DNA of 64,000 bases from Liopterus haemorrhoidalis (lineage: Eukaryota > Arthropoda > Insecta > Coleoptera > Dytiscidae): positions 56,329,381 to 56,393,380 of the forward strand of contig OZ020611.1 in NCBI GenBank assembly GCA_963971575.1, given 5' to 3'. Shown piece by piece: positions 46,126-56,770 of the stretch. Numbering within the stretch: position 1 is the first letter of the stretch; each line of letters starts with the position of its first letter. The translations under genes and the position numbers were made by a program. The notes under the pieces are model-generated. The model was not told the DNA's origin. It saw only the letters and a list, made by a program, of their open reading frames with translations, and did no database searches.

Positions 46126-46330
46126 AAAAAAATTGTTCCTCTTTATTTAAATAATTAAGCTGTAATAAGTCAAATATTTTTTTAACACGATTTACGGAAA
46201 CATTATTATTATGTACAAATATTAAATTGATTTAATTTTTCTATATCTGGAATGCAATTTTTTAACTGAACTTCTTGTTCGCGCGTATTAAGAATTTTGA
46301 CAGGAATTTTTCCATTTTGATGTGTAACAA
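46126..46330 (-). pseudogene. Gypsy protease-RT linker
   Basis: Minus-strand frame after the protease: G-V-F-M-A-N-I-I-V-T-H-Q-N-G, K-I-L-N-T-R-E-Q-E-V-Q-L. This is the stretch normally leading into RT. Stops accumulate below 46215 and RT is absent. Confidence 0.6.
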
Positions 46331-46800
46331 TTATATTGGCCATGAAAACACCTTCGCATTATTCTTTACCTTCAATCACACAATCTTCTGTTAAGTTTGT
46401 TTGCACATAACGAATAATTTCACATCTAGGGGGCAATATTATGGTATATGTAGTATATGAATTTAAAGGTAATGTTACTTCATTAGGCCCGTTCATCAGT
46501 GTTATATTATTTTGTTCAAAATTAATAATATCTTGATATTCTTTAAGAAAATCTCTACCAATTATTCCGTCTGTTGTACAATTTAAATTTTTAAATACAT
46601 GAAATTTTTGTTCAAATATCAAATTTCCTACTTTTAATTTTAAATTTACAAACCTTCAGATTTTAATTTTCCTCCAATTCCATTAATGTCTATACTGTTT
46701 TTAAAAATAGGTATATCACAATCCGCACATTCATATTTTATTGCACATAATGATGCGCCGGTATCTACGAGAAAATGTTGTTTTTTTTTTGATTTACATT
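46331..46800 (-). pseudogene. Gypsy aspartic protease
   Basis: The active site HFLVDTGASLCAI is at about 46742-46785 and the flap-side block GIIGRDFLKEY is at about 46540-46570. A frame change near 46650 separates them. Both retropepsin hallmarks are present. Confidence 0.82.
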
Positions 46801-46859
46801 ACATATAATCCAACTTAAATTTGCATCAAAGTTCCAGTAAATAGAATTAGTCTCGAAAA

Positions 46860-47215
46860 AATTAATTTAGGGCTGATGTGATGAATCGGATTTTGAACTT
46901 GGACCCGCTTGACCTACCTCACTATTAACATAATTAATACTACCGCGATTAAATCTGCCACGACTGGATCGTGTTTCATTTCGCGAGTTGTGCTGACGTG
47001 GGTTTGTTCTGTATTTCATTGGTGTCGAGTTTCTTTGATAATTTTGTTTCTAATTGTAATTACTCGTACTTGCAAAATTTCTATTGTAACGAAAATTATT
47101 ATCAAAATGGTTACGATATCTGGTATTGTGGTAACTACCTCGACTTCTATTCCGATTAGTTATATTAAATATTTGGGGGTCATAGTTCCGCGATACTTCT
47201 TCATCTTCTGCTGCT
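46860..47215 (-). pseudogene. Gypsy Gag, basic C-terminus
   Basis: In a frame shifted from the main Gag ORF, minus-strand sequence is rich in Arg and Asn (N-R-N-R-S-R-G, N-R-N-F-A-S-T-S), then S-R-G-R-F-N-R-G-S-I-N. There is no CCHC knuckle; an Arg-rich nucleocapsid of this kind occurs in some Ty3/gypsy lineages. An in-frame stop lies near 47050. Confidence 0.6.
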
Positions 47216-48010
47216 CTTATCGTCTTTTAATGATCTGTAGTTTCTGGATGAAATTATTGTACTTAATTTTGGATTTCTTAGACCGTCTGCGAATCTGTTA
47301 ATGGCATTTTTCTCATTTAAAGGTTTTAAAATTTGATAATTATCTGTATTACCGTCGGCTTGCGAAATTGTTAAATCGACAAACAATTCCACCAATTCTT
47401 TACCAAAATCTTGAATTGATTTACTTCCTTGCCTAGTTTTTAGTAATTTTGTTTGTAAAGCAGTATCTGATTTTTTAGTTAAGAGATGTTTTCTCATATC
47501 TTGCACTAAGAGTTCAACAGAGGCGTAATTAGTATTAAGTCGTAATTTAGCTCCTGGTGATAATCGAGATTTAAGCACAAAATTTATCATAAGTGGCTTA
47601 CTTTCATCATCAAGCATGGAATCATAAAATTCTATTGCATCTGTAAGTTGCTGAGTCTCTTTCTCATGATCTTTCATAATGGGCAAAAGGCTCAGAGTAT
47701 CCTTTAAATCAAATTTAGTACCCATTTCGAATTCAGAATTTTCAATTTGTATAAAATCTAATATTAATTTGTAGGTTTTATTAATTTCTGATGTTAATGA
47801 TTTAATTTTATTAATATCCTGTTCCTGAATTTCTTTATGTTTTATCTGACTATCTAAAACATCAATAACAGCTTCAAATTCTTTATAGTAATCTTTTGCT
47901 TCTAAAATTTTCTTATTTTCTATACGTTTACTTTTATTTGGATTTGTTTTTATTAAATAGTTTCTAATATCTTTTAATTTTTCATTAATTTTTTCTAATT
48001 TGGATCCCAT
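47201..48010 (-). CDS. gag: Gypsy Gag
   Basis: 269 codons from ATG 48010 (M-G-S-K-L-E-K-I-N). Mainly helical, with F-V-L-K-S-R-L-S-P-G-A-K-L-R-L and I-Q-D-F-G-K-E-L-V-E-L followed by NRFADGLRN, blocks of the Ty3/gypsy capsid. It runs off frame near 47210 into the basic C-terminus. The Gly-2 start suggests possible N-myristoylation, but this is inference. Confidence 0.8.
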   Translation of the reverse strand: MGSKLEKINEKLKDIRNYLIKTNPNKSKRIENKKILEAKDYYKEFEAVIDVLDSQIKHKEIQEQDINKIKSLTSEINKTYKLILDFIQIENSEFEMGTKFDLKDTLSLLPIMKDHEKETQQLTDAIEFYDSMLDDESKPLMINFVLKSRLSPGAKLRLNTNYASVELLVQDMRKHLLTKKSDTALQTKLLKTRQGSKSIQDFGKELVELFVDLTISQADGNTDNYQILKPLNEKNAINRFADGLRNPKLSTIISSRNYRSLKDDKSSRR

Positions 48011-48210
48011 CTATTAAAATTAAACACAAATCTAACAAAATGTTCCTAATTACGAAATCTATTATTTCTTTTAAATAATAATGTAATTAAAAAAAAAAGC
48101 TTAATATTAAAAATAAAAGTTATTGCCTGTTTGCTTACGTCTCCTATTTTGCAACATAGTTGATTTTTGTCCATTTGCATTTCACAAAAAGGTCATTCGC
48201 TTACACTTCA
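48011..48210 (-). other. Spacer between small ORF and Gag
   Basis: AT-rich, no ORF. Part of the gypsy leader by position. Confidence 0.5.
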
Positions 48211-48375
48211 CTAATCAGGGCGATGCGTTGGCTTCTCTGGATGACGTGGTAGGTGACGCTGGAATCTCACACTCGTTCTCTGGAATTCTGGAGTTCGTTC
48301 CTGTTGATTTCTTGACGCACCATGCCTCGAAGATAATGTCCACACTTTTTGGCTAATATGGACCCAGCGATAAGC
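48211..48375 (-). pseudogene. Gypsy small membrane ORF, second half
   Basis: Downstream of the LINE 4 tail the minus strand is open in a frame beginning Y-R-W-V-H-I-S-Q-K-V-W and ending at TAG (48211-48213). It is rich in Arg, Gln and His. If joined to the first half without LINE 4, the product would be about 98 residues. A second open frame here (M-V-R-Q-E-I-N-R-N-E-L) is an alternative, and the exact junction is uncertain. Confidence 0.5.
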
Positions 48376-48547
<172 letters not shown>

Positions 48548-48778
48548 ACAATAGGGCCACACAACAGGCAACTGCCCAATAATAGTGCGGCACAAATATA
48601 AAGAATAATTACTTTAATTTAAAGTAGCAGTAACAAATAACAATAAGCATCAAAATAATAAAAAAAAAAAAAATGAAAAATAATACAAATAATTATAAAA
48701 ATAATAGTAATATCATTAATAATAATAATAACATAAATAGTTCATGAAAAGAGGGTAACTTAAGATTAAAACAATAAT

Positions 48779-49873
48779 TTAAATTACATCGTTGATAATA
48801 TTTTTGAATGTAGTTAAGTTATTACAAAAAATATCCGGTGTATGTTCATTTTTACATACACTGTTGTATAACAAAGACATTCGCACAACCGGAGAATTCA
48901 TGGCAGAATTAGTATTAATATGTGATAAATAAAATATATCATTGATTCTGGTATTATAGTTGGGTGTGCGAATACCAAACTTAGACAACAGGTCAGGACA
49001 ATCTACTTCATTATTCAAAATTTTATGTAAGAACATACAGTCAATGACACGTCTTCTGTGCTCCAATGTTTTTAGATTAAATTCAGTATCTGGAAATTTG
49101 TAACTGATAAAATTAGTAAACCTATTTTGAATACTTTCCATACGTTTTATATATACATCATACTGAGGGTTCCAACAGGATGAAGCATATTCAAGTTGAC
49201 TTCTAATTAAAGAAAAATATAGTAATAGAAGCGTTTTTGGATTAGTAAATATCCTACCAGTTCTAATTAGAAATCCGAGCATCTTATAAGATTTTTGAAT
49301 GATATTATTAGTATGAACATCAAATATTAATTTCGAATCGATAGTGACGCCTAAGTCTTTAATTGTATTAACTTTAACCAGGGTTTTATCATTAATATTA
49401 TAATTAAATTCAAATATGTATCTATTACGCGAAAAAGTTATATGAAAACATTTAGATATGTTTAATTTAAGTTTATTTTCTTTACAATATTTAATTAACC
49501 GGTTGACATCCTCTTGTATTTTAACACAATCATTGTGTGATGTAATCTGTTTGAAAATTTTTAAATCATCAGCATATAGGAGGAATTTTGAATTTTGAAA
49601 ACAGAAGTAAATATCATTTATAAAAATGTTGAATAGTAAAGGCCCTAGGTGCGAACCCTGGGGAACTCCAGATGAAATTTTGTTATAATTTGAAGTAAAT
49701 CCATTAATTGTTACACATTGTTCACGGTCTGTGAGATAAGATCTAAACCAAGCAAGCAAACATCCACCCACACCGAATCCAGCAAGTTTATGTAATAAAA
49801 TATTATGGTCAATTGTATCAAATGCCTTGCTGAAATCAGTGTAAATAGAATCTACCTGCAAGCGATTATCCAT
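48779..49873 (-). CDS. LINE 4 RT, C-terminal 364 codons, open
   Basis: [20 protein letters not shown] (first Asp), [30 protein letters not shown] (YADD), [28 protein letters not shown], ending [10 protein letters not shown]. Uninterrupted, so the insertion is fairly recent. The upstream RT and endonuclease are absent by 5' truncation. Same CR1/Jockey-type group as the LINEs at 4615-6470 and 58300-59001. Confidence 0.9.
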   Translation of the reverse strand: MDNRLQVDSIYTDFSKAFDTIDHNILLHKLAGFGVGGCLLAWFRSYLTDREQCVTINGFTSNYNKISSGVPQGSHLGPLLFNIFINDIYFCFQNSKFLLYADDLKIFKQITSHNDCVKIQEDVNRLIKYCKENKLKLNISKCFHITFSRNRYIFEFNYNINDKTLVKVNTIKDLGVTIDSKLIFDVHTNNIIQKSYKMLGFLIRTGRIFTNPKTLLLLYFSLIRSQLEYASSCWNPQYDVYIKRMESIQNRFTNFISYKFPDTEFNLKTLEHRRRVIDCMFLHKILNNEVDCPDLLSKFGIRTPNYNTRINDIFYLSHINTNSAMNSPVVRMSLLYNSVCKNEHTPDIFCNNLTTFKNIINDVI

Positions 49874-49875
49874 GG

Positions 49876-50008
49876 ATTACGCCATTACTACTATTAATAG
49901 TATTATGAGCAGAATCTCTGTCAGTTCAAAACCACTCATCTTTGTTTGGGCATTTCCACTAGCTGCTTGTGCTATTACTACCTCTTCTTTTGAAGTTGTA
50001 CTCCCCAT
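49876..50008 (-). pseudogene. Gypsy small ORF, first half: MG..SKE start and transmembrane segment
   Basis: ATG at 50008 encodes M-G-S-T-T-S-K-E-E-V-V-I-A-Q-A, a classic N-myristoylation start (MGxxxS). After ~30 residues a hydrophobic run E-I-L-L-I-I-L-L-I-V-V-M-A follows, at which LINE 4 is inserted. The ORF lies between the primer-binding site and Gag. Its role is unknown. Membrane targeting is an inference from sequence. Confidence 0.6.
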
Positions 50009-50092
50009 TTTTCACTTTTTTTTTCACTTATTAATTGTGGTTTTTATTTTATCATTTATACACATATTTTTACCACTATTATTTTATTTCCA

Positions 50093-50112
50093 CTGTCAGG
50101 ATCGCCATGTAA
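50093..50112 (-). other. Gypsy primer-binding site
   Basis: Directly downstream of the LTR on the minus strand: ttacaTGGCGATCCTGACAG. TGG near the LTR edge is the expected complement of a tRNA CCA end. The tRNA is not assigned. Confidence 0.6.
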
Positions 50113-50348
50113 TGTCCGGTTAGGTTCGAGAAATGATAAGCATAAATTAGCGTTGAAATTTTATTTATTCATCTCTAACATCTACACTAATTACTTATGT
50201 CTAATTACTGGCTACATGTTACATATGTCTTATTCTATATACTGTATAATTGCTGACAATATATATTGGAAATAGCAATATAGCATGTTACCAATTGCAA
50301 CATACTATGGTGTCAATCACCTGTATTGTCAGCTATTACTACAGTACA
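50113..50348 (-). repeat. Gypsy 5' LTR
   Basis: 236 bp on the minus strand from TGTACTGTAG to CCGGACA. The first ~45 bp recur at 24360-24406 next to the polypurine tract. Confidence 0.75.
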
Positions 50349-50698
50349 GTCCCTAGTGAGTAAGACTGTCTGGACAGCAGCGTGCAAGGGTAGGACAACT
50401 CTTGTGGACAACAAGTGTCTAAATAAAGTGTTCTACCTTACCAGACTTGCAGCTGAACGTCCATGTACATAGATGTAGTATGTGTCAATCCTACTCACTG
50501 TGGGTGCAACGGTTATAGAAAGCAGATACCATGCAAGCTTATCTTAGGTTCCAAGCCAAGCGGGTGCAACGGAATACAGAATTGGACCATGCAGAGCAAA
50601 GCGGTAAGGCGCAGAGGCAGAGTCTCAATCCTTGGACTTGGAATACCTAAAAATGGTTACAAATACAGTATTGCTCTCATACAGGTTGCTACAATAAA
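50349..50698. other. Flank of the gypsy element, non-coding
   Basis: Contains an aataaa (about 50422) and two gggtgcaacgg repeats (about 50500 and 50560). The 82-codon ORF here has no recognisable domain. Confidence 0.4.
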
Positions 50699-50706
50699 TA
50701 TTGCGG

Positions 50707-50933
50707 AGTAAAGGTAACTTTTAGCTGCCTATAATACGCATACTGTTCTGCGCAGGGCCAGTGATTCACCTTAAAAGCACTATCTTAGGTTATTGTTGAT
50801 AATTTTTTTTTTTTTTTATAAACCACCTAAAAATTAATTGTATTTTAAAGTGAATTGAAACATAGAAACAGTGCAAACAGAGCAAAAGTGGAAACTCAGG
50901 ACGTAGTATAGGCAGCTAAAAGTTAATTTTACC
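50707..50933. mobile_element. 227-bp MITE with 8-bp target-site duplication
   Basis: Perfect TATTGCGG at 50699-50706 and 50934-50941. Terminal inverted repeats (A/G)GTAAA..TAACTTTTAGCTGCC match for ~30 bp with a few differences. An 8-bp duplication points to the hAT superfamily, although the ends are not the usual CA(G)...TG. Non-coding. Confidence 0.88.
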
Positions 50934-50941
50934 TATTGCGG

Positions 50942-51371
50942 CTACTCGTTGTAGCGCTACATAATACCACGTGGACCGTGGAAGAAGAAAGCGACTGAAA
51001 AGATAAGTAATTTGAATATCTAAGAATATAACTATATACTTATATTTTAGTGCAGTATCGGCGTGAAAGACGAGTTGAAATGTGATGCTGGAGACCTGGA
51101 TTACACTGTCTATACGTGGGTTTAGCGGCAAGAAAACGGTTTTAGAAACGATGTTTGGGGTAGATTTACAATATCCCACTGCACACTGCGCATGCGTCAC
51201 ACACACGTCATTTGTTCAATATACAGAGATTCTAAACAGATGGGACTGTGCAGAACTTTTAAAACACAATTTATTTTTAGGTGGTTTATAAAAAAATAAA
51301 ATAAACAGTTACTTACCATAACGTAAGATAGTGCTTTATATAGATAGTGAAATGCCGTATATTTGTATATA
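50942..51371. other. Non-coding
   Basis: No gene recognised. Short ORFs on both strands overlap each other. Confidence 0.5.
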
Positions 51372-51532
51372 TGTTAAGATCAAAACTAGTTCTTGGACCT
51401 CCTTCGTAATATGTTTCGATAGTAACCATAACATGTGACAGATTGTAAATAGACGTAGCAATAAATGCTTATATGTGCTTGGATTTTTGTGTTTTATTAA
51501 TATTTTTACAAACGCTATAAAGCATTCTATCA
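51372..51532 (+). repeat. LTR, left copy
   Basis: TG...CA, with an AATAAA (caataaatgc) two-thirds along. Confidence 0.7.
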
Positions 51533-52270
51533 TCAGAAGTGGGATCCTTACACCTACAACTAATTTTGGCCAGTTTTTGTTGTTCCATACATAAATTGAA
51601 ATGATTGAAAAAAAGTGAAAATGACAGAAAGATTGTCAGTTGGAATAATAATTTGAAATGTCAAAATTTGTTCACATGAGTTTGAAAATTGGAATACACA
51701 AGTGCTATATTATAATTAAACTGTTAAAATAAATTAACCCCAAAACGTTGCGTACCCATATTATGGTGAGCCACAGTGATGCGTAGAAGTTGAAATGTTC
51801 TAGAACGAATTTGGATAAAGTACGTTAAAACTAAATGGCTGGAAAACACACAAATGTCAGATGAGAGATGACAAATGACAGTAGTAGTAGTGTGCTTTAC
51901 ATAGCAAAAGGTAGTAGTTTTTATTTTTATTTTGTCAAACAGTTTGTTTACCAAGTTGTTTGTGTTATTTCTTTACGAAATATATTGAAACCTGCGCGTA
52001 TGCGAAATATCACAGGTAGTGACATTTTAAATACGCAAATCGAACAGTTTTATTACTATTGTGGGTATGCTAAAAAGAAAAGATTTTGAAATTTCAGAGA
52101 ACCAAAATTGTTTTTACAAAGTTGCAAATTAAAAACAATGTTTTAGATCAAAATGAACGTAAAAATTTTAGTTCTCCCAAGTTCAATAATACAAAAGTAC
52201 TAAGTTAAGTTTTTAACTGATGTGATAATTGTGGAAACATTCTAAGAACATGACACCTGTTCTCTTGTGA

Positions 52271-52791
52271 CACCTTTGACAGTACCCAACAAGCTCAGTG
52301 ACTGTCGCTGCTTCATACTCAGTACCTTATTATCCCACACCACACACAACGTGTCTTCTCATTTAATCAAAGCAATAATATGTCTTTTATCACTTTAATC
52401 ATCGTTACTTTTAATCATCATCATCTAACTAGCTACTTTCGTTCTATTTGTCTGTCAATAGACAAACGCTTGTCCATTCTGACATTTATTTCTCTTCTGA
52501 TCATTACAGTTGCCATTTCAGGTAAACTACACCTTGATCTGTTATCAATCGCATTGGTAAAACAAGTAAAATTAAGCAGGACCCTACGGTTCCCACTGTT
52601 TTAGTCCTTGTTGAAGACCTCCAAAGAACAAAGAACACATTTAATGAATTTATCTCTCGGCACTAAAATATGTTCTAAACCTGCAATAGCTGTAGCAAAA
52701 GATCTGCGCAAGCAATGTGCACAGTATTACATCGTTCACATTTAGAATTACATAGCATGTGCATCAATTGTAAAATCTGTTATTTATATTG
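52271..52791 (+). repeat. Large inverted repeat, left arm
   Basis: About 520 bp, reverse complement of 53684-54197 at roughly 85% identity by eye. Shared blocks include caacaagctcagtgactgtc, ctacaccttgatctgttatc and gcatgtgcatcaatt. It contains a 74-codon ORF with no recognised domain. Confidence 0.85.
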
Positions 52792-52802
52792 CGATTCTCG
52801 TC

Positions 52803-52907
52803 ATATATGTGACAAATTGTAAATAGACGTAGTAATAAATGCTTATATGTGCTTGGATTTGTGTATTTTAATTGATATTATCATGAACGCTATAAAGCGT
52901 TCTATCA
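52803..52907 (+). repeat. 3' two-thirds of a third LTR copy
   Basis: gacaaattgtaaatagacgt ... aaagcgttctatca matches the 3' part of the other two LTRs. It is followed by ttttggcgtctggagcagac instead of the copia-like primer region. It lies between the arms of the inverted repeat. Confidence 0.75.
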
Positions 52908-53039
52908 CCGTGAGGTGATATTTTGGCGTCTGGAGCAGACGATCTTATAAGGCGTCTTTATACTGAGATGACAAATTATTAAAGCTGCCATTTTCTTACG
53001 ATTGCCCCCCCCTAAATAAATATACATATCTACTCACCA

Positions 53040-53274
53040 ATTTTAGGGTTTTGTAGGTATGATCTCCAGAAAACCCTTATAACGTCACTCATGTGTCTGT
53101 CTGTACGTTAGAAATTGTAGGGAAACGGCTTAACATAGAAAGTTGAAATTTGGCATGCTTATACAACTTTTTGACCCACAGAATCGAGTTGCAGATTTGT
53201 GCTGTGTACACGTGTTATTGTTAGCTCTTCCATTTTTAGGGTTTGCCAAAAAACCCTTATACCGTCATTTTGTC

Positions 53275-53317
<43 letters not shown>

Positions 53318-53400
53318 GGTCGGTCTGTCTGTCTCTTTGTCTGTCTGGTAAAAATTGTAGCCAAACGGTTAAACCTAGAGAGTTGAAATATTTAATTTTG
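53040..53400 (+). repeat. Repeat pair 'aacccttataacgtca' with (TCTG)n
   Basis: ttttaggg..aaaacccttata(a/c)cgtca, then (TCTG)n and aaattgtag(c/g)(c/g)aaacgg and ttgaaatttgg occur twice (53040-53160 and 53235-53400). A third related copy is at 55790-55880 and a fragment near 63605-63640. This is a dispersed family with an internal TCTG microsatellite (53272-53345). Confidence 0.7.
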
Positions 53401-53521
53401 GCCAATGAGGACCAATATTTTTTATTAATAACATAGTTTCATAGTTAAGCACGTTAGTTTTAATATAACGCACTGTATTCAGTTTCAGGTCTGAATAAAT
53501 TCAAATCAAACGAACGTTAAA

Positions 53522-53713
53522 CTAAGGCCGCCAGTCTAAATTCACCAACACATTCGCACAAACAACTCGCCGCTGTTGCCCTTTCCAGTTCATATTTTTG
53601 TTAATAAAATCTTGTAAAGTGTCAAAGATGTCTTGCTCTGAAGTCTGTACTAATGGTACATATTGGATGAAAATGCCAGTATAAATGACAGAAGTTTTAT
53701 AATTGATGCACAT
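53522..53713 (-). pseudogene. Possible hAT/ZBED-type transposase scrap
   Basis: Minus-strand frame T-G-I-F-I-Q-Y-V-P-L-V-Q-T-S-E-Q-D-I-F-D-T-L, then N-M-N-W-K. The layout loosely resembles the region after the first catalytic Asp of ZBED/hAT proteins. It overlaps the inner end of the inverted repeat. Weak. Confidence 0.25.
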
Positions 53714-54197
53714 GCTATGTAATACTAAATGTGTACTATGTAACTCTGTGCGTATTGCTTGCGCAGATCTTTTGTTACAGCTATTGCAGGTTTAGAACAT
53801 ATTTTATTGCCAGTAGATGAATTCATTTAATGTGTTTTTTGTTCTTTGGAGATCTTCAGAAAAGACTTAAACAGTGGAAACCGTAAGGTTCTGCTTAATT
53901 TTACTTGTTTTAACATTGCGATTGATAACAGATCAAGGTGTAGTTTACCTGAAATGGCAAAAGTAATGTAAATCTGAAGAGAAATAATATAAAATAAATG
54001 TCAGAATGGACGAGCGTTTGTCTGTTGACACACAAATAGTACGAAGGTAACTAGTTAAATGATGATGATTAAGTGTCGATGATTACATTGATAAGAGAAA
54101 TATTATTGCTTTGATTAAATGAGAAGGCACGATGTGTGTGAGATAATAAGGCACTGAGTATAATGCAGCGACAGTTACTGAGCTTGTTGTGTACTGT
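53684..54197 (-). repeat. Large inverted repeat, right arm
   Basis: About 514 bp, reverse complement of 52271-52791. The loop is ~890 bp. Confidence 0.85.
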
Positions 54198-54309
54198 AGA
54201 CAACCAGTAATTAAATAAACTGATAGATAGTTGAGTTGAGAATTGATAGCTTGTTGAGTACCGCAAGGCACACTGTACAATGCTGATATGGCACGTGTTA
54301 GCCATAATG

Positions 54310-54735
54310 AGTTGTTTGACTCTGGTTGGTCAGGGACCTCAAGGAGTTCAGGGGAACTCTGGATGATCAGGGACCTCAAGGAGTTGTGGTGGTTTTGTTT
54401 CACTCTGGATGGTCAGGGACCTCAAGGAGTTCAGAGGAACTCTTGATGGTCAGGGACCTCAAGGAGTTGTTGGACTTAAAATGGTCGAGTTTGTCTTGTT
54501 GACTCTGGATGGTCAGGGACCTCAAGGAGTTCAGGGGAACTCTGGATGGTCAGGGACCTCAAGGAGTTGTGTTAGTTTTGTTTGACTTTAGATGGCCAGG
54601 GACCTCAAGGAGTTCACAGGAACTCTGGATGGTCAGGGACCTCAAGTAGTTGTGTGTGTTTTGTTCGACGCTGAATGTTCAGGGACCTCAAGGAGATCAG
54701 TGAAACCCTGGATGGTCAGGAACCTGAAGGTGACG
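54310..54735 (+). repeat. Minisatellite with core ctggatggtcagggacctca
   Basis: About ten copies of a ~29-bp core (ggtcagggacctcaaggagtt). Spacers alternate between short (~40-bp period) and long (~55-60-bp period) forms, giving a higher-order ~97-bp unit. It sits just upstream of the right LTR. ORFs through it are short. Confidence 0.9.
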
Positions 54736-54908
54736 GGCAAAACTAACATTATGTTTTCGTTTCTTCTGTTTTATTTTGCAGTTATTAAATTCTGAAGATG
54801 CCGCGAGGACGTGGCAGGAGCAGCATGGCCGTGTTAGAAGAGCAAGTTGTTTTATTTTTCAGTTAAATTAAATGATGCCGCGAGGACGCGGCAAGATCAG
54901 AACGGCCG

Positions 54909-55085
54909 TGTTAAGATCAAAACTAGTTCTTGGATCTCCTTTGTAATATGTTTCGATAGTAACCATAACATAATGACATATGTGTGAGAGATTGTAAATA
55001 GACGTAGCAATAAATGCTTATATATGCTTGGATTTGTGTGTTTTTTTTTTTTATATTATTACAAACGCTATAAAACGTTCTATCA
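54909..55085 (+). repeat. LTR, right copy
   Basis: TGTTAAGATC to TTCTATCA. Differs from the left copy mainly by a ~12-bp insertion and a longer T-run. The 35-bp block upstream (gatgccgcgaggacg...ggccg) is duplicated at about 54796-54832. Confidence 0.75.
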
Positions 55086-56770
55086 TATATATGTTTATTT
55101 ATAATATAGATATTAAAATTTATGCTTCACTAAATATTAAAAAACCAAAATATATATTGATATTCTGACAGTTAATTAATTTCTCTCCTATTCTGCTCCA
55201 TTGCTAGGAAAAAAATGTTCAGTTCATAAAAGTCAATTACCAAGTAGTTGCCATACAAGCAACGTGCATGCTTATAGATTAAGAAACTTAAAAAAACTTA
55301 AAAACTATTTATAGAAATATCCGGAGGCTCAAGAGCCGCAGTTACATATTACTAGCGGGAGTAGGTTGCCATAGACGCCCGGACTGATGGCTCGTTGCTA
55401 TGGACATGCAACATGCAACATGCTACGCACAAACAGATTACCCTCAAAAATATATAGGATAGGGTATATCATGAGAAGCAATAATGTAAAAGGACGTGGT
55501 ATTCTCTTGGGTGCATTGTTAATTATTTATTGGGAAGTGACTTTTTGTGTCGTTAGTTATATCTTAATCCTTAATTAAATTCTTAAGGCTTTTTACTATT
55601 TTCTGGAGTCAGATTCTTACAATTTCATTATTATTATTGCGGTTCTAATTTCAACATGTATTCCCACTTTTTTATATGGTGTCATAAGTCTTAGTTTTAA
55701 CAATTCCAGGGCACTTCCTGCTACAATTTCTATTGTATTTTCTAATTTCTTCTTAATATTCCTCTGATCTTTCTTTTTAAGATTTTGTAGGGCATGTCAC
55801 CAAAAAAACCCTTATAACGTCACTCATGTGCTTCTCTGTACGGTAGAAATTGTAGTCAAACTGCCTAACATAGAATTTTTTTAAAATTTGTCAAGCATAC
55901 CAAATGTAACTTCTTAATGCGTGGATCAACAAACACATTCTTATTTTTGAAAAATCAATTTTATTTATGCGTATTTTGCCAAACATGTATGAAAAAAGTT
56001 ACGTCCTGCACCCTATCTCCCAGGGTTGATCTAAAAATCTGTTTTTTTTTTTCGTAATGAACATTAATGGGAACCGGAATAGTTCAACAGGAATTTTCGA
56101 TCAGATAAGTTTTTCGAAAAACATAGTTTTTTAAAAATTGTATTATTTTTAACGCCCTGAATTATATATTAAAAATTGCACATACATGTATGAGATGTAT
56201 GTGTAATTTCGAAAGACGATTCGACGGGTACTTTTGGTGGCCCCACAGCGCTTCGGGGCCCGACACTGATAGCGTCATTAGCGTCAAGGTAAATCCGCCC
56301 CTGACTTTAACGAGCAAGGACAAAAAATCACGCAAAACAAGAGCGGGCAAGAGTACATGTTATAGTTCAAATAAATTAAATACATTTATTTATACATATT
56401 ATTTATTTACATACAATAATCAGCTTTCATGTGTCACTGACACACGGTGTAAGTAAGGAATATAAATGAATGGTATATTAATTATTGTATAAGGCACGTG
56501 CTGTGCGCTTGTGTCTATTTTACTTTTTTTTTGTAATTTTTATTATTGCGCGTATAAATAGGCGCTCTAAGGTGGGCGAGCTCTTGTCCTACGTCCTTTT
56601 GTTATGGCGTCACTTACTTGATAACTTAAACTGTTAAAATTCATAAAATAAATTATCAATCTTTTTTTGTAACAATATTCTTTGTATATTGTACTAGATA
56701 TGTACTTTTTTTAATTCTAGAATACAATTTAGAGATACTTTTCATTCATCAAAGTATTTAAATATAGATA
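55086..56770. other. Non-coding with scattered repeats
   Basis: Holds a related 'aacccttataacgtca' repeat (55790-55880) and a GC-richer block near 56225-56300 (ggccccacagcgcttcggggcc). On the minus strand at 55612-55755 a coding-like stretch (K-K-L-E-N-T-I-E-I-V-A-G-S-A-L-E-L-L) matches no family I can name. No complete gene. Confidence 0.45.

Larger units (their letters stand above)
51372..55085 (+). mobile_element. ~3.7-kb LTR-flanked element without pol (LARD-like), rearranged
   Basis: A 161-bp repeat (51372-51532) beginning TGTTAAGATC and ending TTCTATCA recurs at 54909-55085 in direct orientation, ~85-90% identical. ATATA precedes the first, and ATATA/TATAT follows the second, consistent with a short duplication but low-complexity. 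After the first LTR comes tcagaagtgggatcc, resembling the primer-binding region of copia-type elements. There are no gag or pol blocks. The interior holds an LTR fragment, a large inverted repeat, a tetranucleotide repeat and a minisatellite. It could be one element or two nested ones. Confidence 0.6.

Noticed and set aside
50463..50711. 82-codon ORF on the plus strand
   Set aside because: No recognisable motif and it ends at the MITE junction; insufficient support.
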